From Nitrospirales bacterium (GTDB taxonomy: Bacteria > Nitrospirota > Nitrospiria > Nitrospirales > UBA8639): 5,431 nucleotides of DNA. Below the pieces are notes generated by a model that made no database searches, had not been told where the DNA came from, and worked only from the letters and a program-made list of their open reading frames with translations. The stretch's first letter is position 1. Each line of letters begins with the position of its first letter. The DNA lies in contig JACDDF010000192.1 of assembly GCA_013817135.1 (NCBI GenBank), positions 1 to 5,431 on the forward strand, read 5' to 3'. This document shows positions 1 to 5,194 of the stretch, piece by piece. The position numbers and the translations under genes are program-made.

Positions 1-328
1 TACGGGCTTGGTGGCCCCAGCAACTGTTCGGGTTCAGCAAGAGACGGACGTGACGACCCGCGCTGACCCACGGTCTCCAGGGACCTCAGGATGATCGGTC
101 TGTCACGTCCCAAACAATGAACACAAATACTAGCCATATACACTTCCTAAGATACAAGGATGACAAGGCATCTTATGATGAGTCATTCTTCCAGGACGTC
201 GGAGTTGCATTGATTGTTCATTATCCAGCGGGCATTGACTGTCAAATGAAATTTAGAATCTAATTTAGATTGTTATATCTCACCATTGGAATCTTGACCG
301 AGCTATAGTCCTTCGCTAAGATCTGCGT
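1..328. other. Left-edge region without a confident gene
   Basis: No convincing coding region is visible here. One forward frame is open from the edge to a TGA at 92-94 (30 codons), so the tail of a gene entering from the left cannot be excluded, but its composition is not distinctive. The first 115 bases are GC-rich and contain a 9-bp inverted repeat, GGACGTGAC at 46-54 and GTCACGTCC at 102-110. From about 115 the sequence becomes AT-rich, which fits an intergenic upstream region of the gene at 329. All short reverse-strand frames here close within about 30 codons. Confidence 0.5.
235..264 (+). promoter_or_regulatory. Putative sigma70-type promoter for the zinc-ribbon gene
   Basis: TTGACT at 235-240 (5 of 6 matches to TTGACA) and TCTAAT at 259-264 (5 of 6 matches to TATAAT) are separated by 18 bp, in an AT-rich stretch about 65 bp upstream of the start codon at 329. 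The -35 box lies inside a small palindrome, TTGACTGTCAA (235-245), which could be an operator half-site pair or chance. This is prediction by eye against the E. coli consensus. Confidence 0.4.
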
Positions 329-604
329 ATGCCTAGGCCGCCATTTCCTACAGGTCCTCCACCAACACCACGGATGGGTGGGGCTCGTCCACCGGCTCCT
401 CCGGGCCAAGCCAAACAATTCGAATCGCTTCGAGCGTCGTTGCTGTTTTGTCCAAAATGTCAAACCGCGACTCCAGCTCGTGAACGTCTTCTTTTAGTGC
501 TCCCTACCGGAACTCTCTACGAATACCTCTGTGCCCATTGCGGAACTTCCACCGGTTCTAAAACCGATCAGGCTCAAAGCGAAGTTCGCCTTATCACTCC
601 CTAA
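329..604 (+). CDS. Small proline-rich zinc-ribbon protein, function unknown
   Basis: The 91-residue protein has two parts. Residues 1-28 are rich in proline, glycine and arginine and are probably disordered. Residues 38-76 carry two CxxC knuckles, CPKC at 41-44 and CAHC at 68-71, separated by 23 residues. That is the arrangement of a zinc ribbon binding one metal through four cysteines; the segment between the knuckles (RERLLLVLPTGTLYEYL) reads as the beta strands of such a fold. No signal peptide or membrane segment is visible, so a cytoplasmic location is likely. I do not recognise the family; zinc ribbons of this size commonly bind nucleic acid or protein, which is inference only. The ATG at 329 is the first after an in-frame TAA at 317-319 and has no clear Shine-Dalgarno sequence; a second ATG at 374 also lacks one. 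A plausible promoter lies at 235-264. The gene converges on the MutS-like gene across a repeat array. Confidence 0.65.
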   Translation: MPRPPFPTGPPPTPRMGGARPPAPPGQAKQFESLRASLLFCPKCQTATPARERLLLVLPTGTLYEYLCAHCGTSTGSKTDQAQSEVRLITP

Positions 605-1110
605 ATTTCGGTTGCGTCGTGTAATTCCTGCCGGGAATCCCTGGCAATTTTATGCTGTGTTCCCCGCAAGTGACCAGCGTGGGATCCCTTCTACGTCCGT
701 CATCCCGTCAATTTGTTAAGCGGAATCCATACGGAAAATTAAGATGGATTCCCGATTAAAAATGTCGGGAATGACCTCCCCTTTAGTCATCCCCGCAAGG
801 AGTCAGCGGGGGTCACTCTTCGAGGGGCCAAGCAAAGATGGATTCCCGATAACCAATGTCGGGAATGACCTCCCCTTTAGTCATCCCCGCAAGGAGTCAG
901 CGGGGGTCACTCTTCGAGGGGCGAGCCAAGATGGATTCCCGATAACCAATGTCGGGAATGACCTCCCCTTTAGTCATCCCCGCAAGGAGTTAGCGGGGAT
1001 CCATCCGAAACAAAACGTAGATATCTGCTCGATGATGAATGTGGGGCATGGGGGAATGGTTTTCCGATAGCCAATGTCGGGAAGGACGGCGAGGAAGTGG
1101 TTGGCGCCAA
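605..1110. other. Convergent intergenic region filled with palindromic repeats
   Basis: About 500 bp lie between the stop codons of the zinc-ribbon gene (604) and the MutS-like gene (1111). There is no credible gene. The space is mostly occupied by short GC-rich hairpin units of one family in alternating orientation, described separately. Degenerate units lie at 657-686 (CCCCGCAAGTGACCAGCGTGG core) and 699-729 (GTCATCCCGTC ... GCGGAATCCAT). Three well-preserved composite units follow at 741-1003, and a decayed unit lies at 1057-1086. The hairpins may double as transcription terminators for the two converging genes, but no T-run accompanies them. Confidence 0.75.
741..1003. repeat. Tandem array of three composite REP/BIME-like units (93-94 bp)
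   Basis: Units begin at 741, 835 and 928 with AAGATGGATTCCCGAT; the third is truncated or diverges after about 1000. Units 2 and 3 are identical over their first 63 bases; unit 1 differs from unit 2 mainly by three substitutions in the loop near 757-760. Each unit has two hairpins. Hairpin A has the stem ATTCCCGA/TCGGGAAT (748-755 with 765-772 in unit 1). Hairpin B has the stem CCCCGC/GCGGGG (791-796 with 806-811 in unit 1). Read on the opposite strand, A resembles B (TCATTCCCG...CGGGAATCC against TCATCCCCG...CGGGG), so the array alternates inverted copies of one palindromic element, the layout of bacterial interspersed mosaic elements. The array can be read as an open frame (744-1070), but units 1 and 2 fall in different frames, so it is not coding. 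Confidence 0.85.
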
Positions 1111-1111
1111 C
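1100..1111. repeat. 12-bp perfect palindrome at the MutS-like gene's 3' end
   Basis: GTTGGCGCCAAC is self-complementary and its last base is part of the stop codon (TAG on the reverse strand). It lacks a loop and a downstream T-run, so it is a poor Rho-independent terminator. It may be a protein-binding site or chance. Confidence 0.4.
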
Positions 1112-3003
1112 TATTTTTGGGCTTGTGGACTTGCGGAATGATCGGGTGGGACCGGAAGACCTTCCTGGGCCATGATGCGGAGGGCATTGGTGGTCGGGCA
1201 GGGGCCCGGTCGCAGTTGATAATCGAAGTGCAAGGTGCCCTCTTCGACGGTTTCCTGAAAATGGGCATTCCGGATATGTCCGTTTCCAATGGCCAATCCT
1301 GTGAGTTCCAAATCATGGGTTGAAATCATTCCCAATCCCCGGCTCTGTTGCAGCGCATGCACAAAGGCTTCGCTTCCGGCCAGCCGTTCGCGATTATTGG
1401 TGCCGCGATAAATTTCATCAATGAGAAAGAGAACAGGATGAGGATTGGTGCTATTCACCGCATCCAGAATGACTTTCAAGCGTTTAACCTCAGCGTAAAA
1501 ATACGACAAACCTTCGTCCAGGGCATCCGTGACTCGTATGCAACAATAGAGACGCAACCAGGTCCAGGAAAATATTCCGGCACACACCGGGCCACCTGCC
1601 TGGGCCAGGCACAAGTTAATGCCGACCGTTCGCAGAAACGTGCTTTTCCCGGACATGTTCGACCCGGTGACCAGCAGGAGATGGCCTTCCCCTCGTAACT
1701 CCAGATCATTGGTAATGCGATGAGCACGCGCAATAAGCGGATGGCCGAGGCTGCGTGCGGTCAGGCCTCGTGTGTCCGGGGTGGTATTCGTTGCCTCAAG
1801 GTGTGGCCAGAGATAATCCGGATTGAGATAGGCATACCGCGCGAGGGCGCTGGCGGCATCAAGTGTGCCAATGGTATCCAGCCAGTCAGGAAGTGACGTG
1901 CGAAGGCGCGTGATGAGGCGATTGAGTTTTCCAACAAACCACAGGTCCCAGGGCAACAGGGCATTAAGTCCTAAATGAATGAGCGGGTGGGCTTTGACAC
2001 TGAGTCCCTGGCAGATGCGGCTGAGTTGTTTCAGGCTCTGGGTTGGACGATTCTGTTTGGTCAAAATGGAATGGCAAACCTGTAGGATTGTCGGTTGATG
2101 GGGGAAAGTTGATCGTTCAAGTGTCGCAATCACGCTGACAAGTTTTTCCAGTTCTTCATGGAGGGCGAGGACCCGGCCAAACAGCGGGTGGATGGATCCC
2201 GAAAGGAGAAAATACGTTCCGATATAGAGGGTCAGGGGAAGCAGCCAAAAATTCGGTGCTCCTGTGAGGAGCGTCCAGAGTCCTAAGGCGATGGTGAGAC
2301 TCGTCAGAGCGCATGCTGCGATGATAATCAGAGAGAGATGACTGATGGAGACGGGCGCTTCAAGCAAGGAAATAATGCGGGTTCCATTCAGCCGAACGGA
2401 GCTAATGAGCCGGGTGGCTAAGAGACAGCGATCCCTCAAACGGGAGAGCGGGGTGAGTTCTTTGACCAATGTCTGCCTGGTTGTCCATGATAGCCCGTCC
2501 GATTCGGGAAGATTGGATTGAAAGAGCCAGGTGGCGACGCGCTGTTGACCAATGGAGGAAAAGGTGGTGTCGATCAGGCTCAGTAAGGAATGCGGACCCG
2601 TGAGGTCGAGGTCTATGGCGAACGGATGTCGCTCAGGGGCCTTGTGTTCGTTGGCCGATATGTGAGGCCAATCAAGTTGCAGGCGAGCGAAGCTGTCTTT
2701 TTTGATTTCCAACCAGAGCTGTAATCGATGCAACCGGGATTTCAATCGCTGGTGAAACCAGGATATAGTGAGAAACCCGATGAGGAAGATAAGAAGTAGT
2801 CCATTACCGGTATGAAACCAGGCCTGTTGATATACCCCGATCGTGATTGCGGCCCCAGCAAGGAATATTCCCATTCTCCATCGGCTGAACTGTTGGCTGG
2901 CGATGGCGCCTTGCGCCTGCATCCGCTCGGTGCGGTGAATGAGGCGAAGCATCGCTTGTTCTCGTCTATCGGTAGAGGTAGGTTCCATAGGGCCTGCGGA
3001 CAT
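1111..3003 (-). CDS. Membrane-associated MutS-family ATPase (not canonical MutS)
   Basis: The 630-residue protein ends in a MutS-type ABC ATPase domain (about 420-615). It shows HPLI at 421-424, Walker A GSNMSGKST at 447-455, the E-loop-like segment DEGLSYFYAEVKRLK at 496-510, Walker B LFLIDEIYRGTNNRER at 525-540 with the Asp-Glu pair at 529-530, and the switch motif STHD at 561-564. The ATPase is therefore probably active. Upstream, about 130-420 looks like the MutS core/lever helices. The N-terminal mismatch-binding domain with its FxE motif is absent, and there is no Smr nuclease tail as in MutS2. Four hydrophobic segments (about 44-58, 67-83, 222-247, 252-270) suggest two membrane hairpins, so mismatch repair is unlikely to be its job; the role is unknown. 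The ATG at 3003 is the first after an in-frame TGA and has only a weak AGAG upstream; the ATG at 2988 is an alternative. It is transcribed divergently from prmA. Confidence 0.9.
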   Translation of the reverse strand: MSAGPMEPTSTDRREQAMLRLIHRTERMQAQGAIASQQFSRWRMGIFLAGAAITIGVYQQAWFHTGNGLLLIFLIGFLTISWFHQRLKSRLHRLQLWLEIKKDSFARLQLDWPHISANEHKAPERHPFAIDLDLTGPHSLLSLIDTTFSSIGQQRVATWLFQSNLPESDGLSWTTRQTLVKELTPLSRLRDRCLLATRLISSVRLNGTRIISLLEAPVSISHLSLIIIAACALTSLTIALGLWTLLTGAPNFWLLPLTLYIGTYFLLSGSIHPLFGRVLALHEELEKLVSVIATLERSTFPHQPTILQVCHSILTKQNRPTQSLKQLSRICQGLSVKAHPLIHLGLNALLPWDLWFVGKLNRLITRLRTSLPDWLDTIGTLDAASALARYAYLNPDYLWPHLEATNTTPDTRGLTARSLGHPLIARAHRITNDLELRGEGHLLLVTGSNMSGKSTFLRTVGINLCLAQAGGPVCAGIFSWTWLRLYCCIRVTDALDEGLSYFYAEVKRLKVILDAVNSTNPHPVLFLIDEIYRGTNNRERLAGSEAFVHALQQSRGLGMISTHDLELTGLAIGNGHIRNAHFQETVEEGTLHFDYQLRPGPCPTTNALRIMAQEGLPVPPDHSASPQAQK

Positions 3004-3039
3004 TAGCCGCTCTGCATGATCCCGTCAATAGATATTGGT

Positions 3040-3143
3040 GAAGAGCCTGTTCAACCATGCGGTTAGTCGGATTCTCATGACACAGAGCCCTCAACCCACT
3101 CCTTGCTCTCCCCGCAGCTTGCGCCTATTTGAACAGGGCCTTC
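3040..3143. repeat. Imperfect inverted repeat in the mutS-like/prmA divergent region
   Basis: The 15-bp arms GAAGAGCCTGTTCAA (3040-3054) and TTGAACAGGGCCTTC (3129-3143) are reverse complements at 13 of 15 positions, with 9 consecutive perfect pairs, and bound a 104-bp segment. The spacing is too long for a simple hairpin operator; it looks more like the ends of a short non-autonomous element or paired binding sites. The left arm shares GAGCCTGT with the terminal repeat of the element at 5195-5363. A smaller palindrome, CAATA-GA-TATTG (3026-3037), lies just outside, 23 bp from the MutS-like start. No convincing -35/-10 pair was found for either gene; the best single box for prmA is TACAAT at 3182-3187. 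Confidence 0.5.
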
Positions 3144-3208
3144 TGTTTCCTTCCGGTGAGAAATGAGTGGCGGAAATCGCGTACAATTGAGAAACTTTTG
3201 AATAATTG

Positions 3209-3237
3209 AATAGCTCTTAATGAGGAAATAGCTCTTA
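3209..3237 (+). repeat. 11-bp direct repeat spanning the prmA start
   Basis: AATAGCTCTTA occurs at 3209-3219 and again at 3227-3237, an 18-bp period, so the ribosome binding site sits between the copies. The first copy is also followed by an ATG (3220-3222), which opens a three-codon frame, Met-Arg-Lys-stop (3220-3231). The second copy ends on the A of the prmA start codon. The pattern suggests a small local duplication of the start region. Confidence 0.7.
3222..3226 (+). promoter_or_regulatory. Ribosome binding site of prmA
   Basis: GAGGA lies 10 bases upstream of the ATG at 3237 and supports that start. It overlaps the last base of a decoy ATG at 3220-3222, whose frame closes after three codons. 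Confidence 0.7.
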
Positions 3238-4106
3238 TGGATGCAACTGTCTTTGAAATGACGATTCCTGTTTCGGTGGATGCCGCTGAGTTAGCGGGGA
3301 TCCTGGATTGCCAGGAATTTCTGGGAGCATGGGAAGCGGAGGGATCGGTCGTGCTCTATTGGAGTAGGAATGGAGCAACCATTCTTCAGCAGGTTCGGGC
3401 GGCGATCAGCGTACTGGGTGTCGTTCCCCCGGAAGAGTCACTTCAGTTTCATCCAGTGAAAACTCAGGATTGGAATGCCACCTGGGCGGCGTCCGTTCAG
3501 CCCATTCGTATCGGCCGTCGAATTGGGATCCGTCCGAGTTGGGCCACCATGGACATGCCCCAGGGTGGAGTGGAATTGATCATCGATCCCAAGCAGGCGT
3601 TTGGGACCGGTCATCATGCTACCACCCAATTGATTCTCGAATGGTTGGAAGGGGTCACGTGGGTTCCAGGCATGCGGGTGCTGGATGTAGGGACGGGGAG
3701 TGGCATTCTCGCGATGGCGGCATTGCGCCTGGGAGCGACCACTGCGCTGGGAATTGATGTGGATACTACGGCGCTGGACTGTGCCAGGGAATACGCAGCC
3801 GTGAATAACATTCAAGAAGAATTGACACTGTCCTCTTGCCAATTGGCCACGCTACCCGATCAATCATTTGATGTCATTCTGGCCAACCTGGATCGCAGAA
3901 CTATACTTCAAGTAATGGTTCAATTTTCTAGGATGCGGGGTCCGCATACGCAGCTGGTGTTATCCGGGTTGCTGGAGGAAGATGAATTTGAGATTGTCCG
4001 GCAGTTGGAAGGATGGGGATGGCTTCGACGCCATGTCAGGAGGCGGGATGGCTGGATAGCCATTCAGTTGGGAGTCGCTTCTCCCGATTCGTCTTCTTCG
4101 GGTTGA
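3237..4106 (+). CDS. prmA: Ribosomal protein L11 methyltransferase PrmA
   Basis: PrmA is a cytoplasmic SAM-dependent enzyme that methylates lysine side chains and the N-terminal amino group of ribosomal protein L11. At 289 residues this is full length (family about 290-300). Residues 1-60 form the substrate-binding N-terminal domain. The linker region has QDWNATWAASVQPIRIG (77-93). The PrmA signature DPKQAFGTGHHATT (117-130) precedes SAM-binding motif I VLDVGTGSG (148-156), the acidic motif GIDVD (172-176) and VILANLD (213-219), matching the family's AN-I/L motif. The C-terminal segment LSGLLEEDE (242-250) through RRDGWIAIQL (269-278) closes the Rossmann fold; a serine-rich tail follows. The start at 3237 is backed by GAGGA ten bases upstream. 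The gene stands alone, divergent from the MutS-like gene, and its last 43 bases overlap the converging gene downstream. No frameshift or missing motif is seen. Confidence 0.95.
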   Translation: MDATVFEMTIPVSVDAAELAGILDCQEFLGAWEAEGSVVLYWSRNGATILQQVRAAISVLGVVPPEESLQFHPVKTQDWNATWAASVQPIRIGRRIGIRPSWATMDMPQGGVELIIDPKQAFGTGHHATTQLILEWLEGVTWVPGMRVLDVGTGSGILAMAALRLGATTALGIDVDTTALDCAREYAAVNNIQEELTLSSCQLATLPDQSFDVILANLDRRTILQVMVQFSRMRGPHTQLVLSGLLEEDEFEIVRQLEGWGWLRRHVRRRDGWIAIQLGVASPDSSSSG

Positions 4107-4459
4107 GACTCCAGGAATGCAATGAGGGCATGGTAGCTGAGTTGCCGAACTTCCGCTTTCGATCCGGTGCCCTGATCCAGATTTTTTCGCAACCAGACGG
4201 TTTCCGAAATATGAGTGGTCGATTTGTTGCACAGGGTCCACATCTGGTGAAGGAATTCGATGGGAAGGCCAACCTGGACGCCTTCTGATTCAATACGGTC
4301 ATCCAAAATTGCCAGGAGATCAGAGATCGCCTCGTCTGCCCGATAGGGTTGGGGAGCGAAGCCGAAGCTGGCGTGGGCTGCTTCCTCCTGTTTGGCTTGC
4401 TCGACTAAGTCATGCATGTACTCCTTGAGCAGACCAATGATTCGTCCAGATAGGCGCAT
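4064..4459 (-). CDS. Uncharacterised 131-residue hydrophilic protein
   Basis: I do not recognise this family. The protein is soluble-looking and mostly helical in character: an N-terminal amphipathic stretch (1-30, RIIGLLKEYMHDLVEQAKQ), a second helix-prone segment around ADEAISDLLAILDDRIESEG (41-60), a central part with HQMWTLCNKSTTHISETVWL (71-90), and a strongly acidic tail (117-127). No membrane segment, signal peptide, metal motif or catalytic signature is evident. The start is uncertain. The ATG at 4459 has AAGGA 18 bases upstream, too far for a normal ribosome binding site; the in-frame ATG at 4417 (Met15) has AAGGAG only three bases away, too near. The reading frame overlaps the 3' end of prmA by 43 bp on the opposite strand, so neither gene has room for a separate terminator. 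Coding status is likely from length and composition, but it is not proven. Confidence 0.6.
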   Translation of the reverse strand: MRLSGRIIGLLKEYMHDLVEQAKQEEAAHASFGFAPQPYRADEAISDLLAILDDRIESEGVQVGLPIEFLHQMWTLCNKSTTHISETVWLRKNLDQGTGSKAEVRQLSYHALIAFLESQPEEDESGEATPN

Positions 4460-4675
4460 AAATTGTCGTGATTGGGGTCCTTCTTTGGTTAGACGATTTA
4501 AACCATTTCGATGTGGGAAGCCAGGTAATGTATAAGGATCAAACCGAATCTATGGTTCTGGCCTTACAGCTTTACAATGTATATCGGGAATCCCCCGCGG
4601 GGTTTACCAGTAAAAAAGCTCTGGCAGGTGAGCGTATCGCATTTGTGTCCCCAATTCTCGTCGCAACTTGATTTT

Positions 4676-4900
4676 TTGTGTGGCCGGGTTTCGCCCCGGC
4701 AGGCGAGGCCATTTTGTTTCGGCAAAAGGCCCCAAAACCATTGACGCCCCGTCTGGCCTCATTGAAGCGGACTGACGCCAGCCTTAGTAGGCGGACCAAC
4801 TCGCGGAGTCTATCCTGAGTTTTGACGAAGAACTCAAACAAGGCCCGCCAGGTGATGAGAGCGTCCTTCCCTTGGGCCGCCCGGCAGGCGTCGGGCCATG
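4676..4900. repeat. Structured stretch resembling a dispersed intergenic repeat
   Basis: This GC-rich block has successive hairpins: GCCGGG/CCCGGC (4683-4688 with 4695-4700), GGCCaTTTTG/CAAAAGGCC (4707-4716 with 4723-4731, one bulged A) and GCCCG/CGGGC (4879-4883 with 4892-4896). The 11-mer CCCGGCAGGCG occurs near each end, at 4695-4705 and 4880-4890. The order of phrases (a GGGTTTCGCCCCGGCAGGCGAGG-like head, inverted TTTTG/CAAAA, then CAACTCGC...CTCAAACA) resembles, from memory, repeats scattered through several proteobacterial and Nitrospirota genomes that are often mis-annotated as hypothetical proteins. Only one copy is present in this window, so the repeat status is an inference; the boundaries are approximate. 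Confidence 0.45.
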
Positions 4901-4976
4901 GGAGACGAACCTTTCAGGGACTCTCAAGTAAGAGCGAGGAGCCATATATTCTGTATGATTCATGTATACGGTTCTT

Positions 4977-4994
4977 GATGAGGAAGACCTCATC
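4977..4994 (-). terminator. Hairpin just after the 55-codon gene, possible terminator
   Basis: GATGAGG (4977-4983) and CCTCATC (4988-4994) form a perfect 7-bp stem with a 4-base loop, two bases beyond the stop codon of the small gene on the reverse strand. The following reverse-strand bases (AAGAACC) contain no U-run, so it is not a classic intrinsic terminator. It may stabilise the mRNA 3' end. Confidence 0.35.
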
Positions 4995-4996
4995 GC

Positions 4997-5164
4997 TTAA
5001 TCATCGAAGAGTGTGTCGACGTCCGGCTTCACAACGCCTGGAGGAAGTCCGGGTTTCCAGTCTCCGTATTTCCCGTCCGGACGATGGAAGTACTGATTAT
5101 GTTGGCGCTTGATGATCCAATCCTCACCGTCTGCCCATAATTGTCGAATTTCTTCCTGCTCCAT
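4997..5164 (-). CDS. 55-residue tryptophan- and acid-rich small protein, unknown function
   Basis: The reverse strand encodes a complete 55-codon frame from ATG (5164-5162) to TAA (4999-4997). The protein begins MEQEEIRQLWADGEDWIIKR and ends PPGVVKPDVDTLFDD. It has three tryptophans (10, 16, 36), two tyrosines, a DGKYGDWKPGLPPG segment at 30-43 and an acidic C-terminus; there is no membrane segment, signal peptide or cysteine. The case for a real gene rests on an AGGAGA ribosome binding site at ideal spacing (9 bases), protein-like composition and a hairpin directly after the stop codon. I do not recognise the family. It stands alone, downstream of a MITE-like element whose near end is 30 bp from the start codon, so transcription must either begin within those 30 bp or the element, or read through the element. 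Confidence 0.7.
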   Translation of the reverse strand: MEQEEIRQLWADGEDWIIKRQHNQYFHRPDGKYGDWKPGLPPGVVKPDVDTLFDD

Positions 5165-5173
5165 GAATTCCGG

Positions 5174-5179
5174 TCTCCT
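5174..5179 (-). promoter_or_regulatory. Strong ribosome binding site of the 55-codon gene
   Basis: On the reverse strand AGGAGA is followed by nine bases and then ATG at 5164. This is the clearest Shine-Dalgarno sequence in the window and is the main argument that the short frame is translated. Confidence 0.7.
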
Positions 5180-5194
5180 GTTTGGTGAAATCTA

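Larger units (their letters stand above)
4460..4996. other. 537-bp intergenic region, no confident gene
   Basis: Between two reverse-strand genes, no frame here is convincing. A forward frame with a GTG start at 4468 runs 67 codons but has no ribosome binding site; a reverse frame (4572-4841) runs through structured repeat DNA. A self-complementary CCCCGCGGGG lies at 4593-4602. The right half, about 4676-4900, resembles a dispersed repeat and is listed separately. The last 90 bases are AT-rich and end with a perfect hairpin at 4977-4994. Confidence 0.6.

Noticed and set aside
2..94. Possible 3' end of a gene entering from the left
   Set aside because: Only 30 codons are open and nothing in them is recognisable; open frames of this length are common by chance in GC-rich DNA.
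46..110. 9-bp inverted repeat GGACGTGAC/GTCACGTCC suggesting a structured RNA
   Set aside because: The loop is 47 bases, there is no match to any RNA class I know, and no promoter or terminator is visible around it.
531..719. 62-codon forward frame starting inside the zinc-ribbon gene
   Set aside because: It overlaps the zinc-ribbon gene in another frame, has no ribosome binding site, and its second half is degenerate repeat DNA.
741..1003. CRISPR array
   Set aside because: The repeats are contiguous composite hairpin units of 93-94 bp without unique spacers, and no cas gene is present.
744..1070. 108-codon forward frame across the repeat array
   Set aside because: It is an open frame through tandem palindromic repeats. 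Units 1 and 2 are read in different frames because their period is 94 bp, so the protein is not conserved between copies.
3159..3187. prmA promoter with TACAAT as -10
   Set aside because: The -10 box is fair, but no acceptable -35 hexamer lies 16-19 bases upstream and there is no extended -10 motif.
4468..4671. 67-codon forward frame with a GTG start
   Set aside because: There is no Shine-Dalgarno sequence, the start is nonstandard, composition is unremarkable and the end runs into the repeat block. It is not excluded, but not supported.
4572..4841. 89-codon reverse frame
   Set aside because: Most of it is the hairpin-rich, repeat-like block, a type of sequence that often produces false hypothetical proteins; no ribosome binding site was seen.
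4822..5112. 96-codon forward frame
   Set aside because: It is antisense to most of the 55-codon gene, which has a strong ribosome binding site, and its product is low-complexity arginine/serine-rich.
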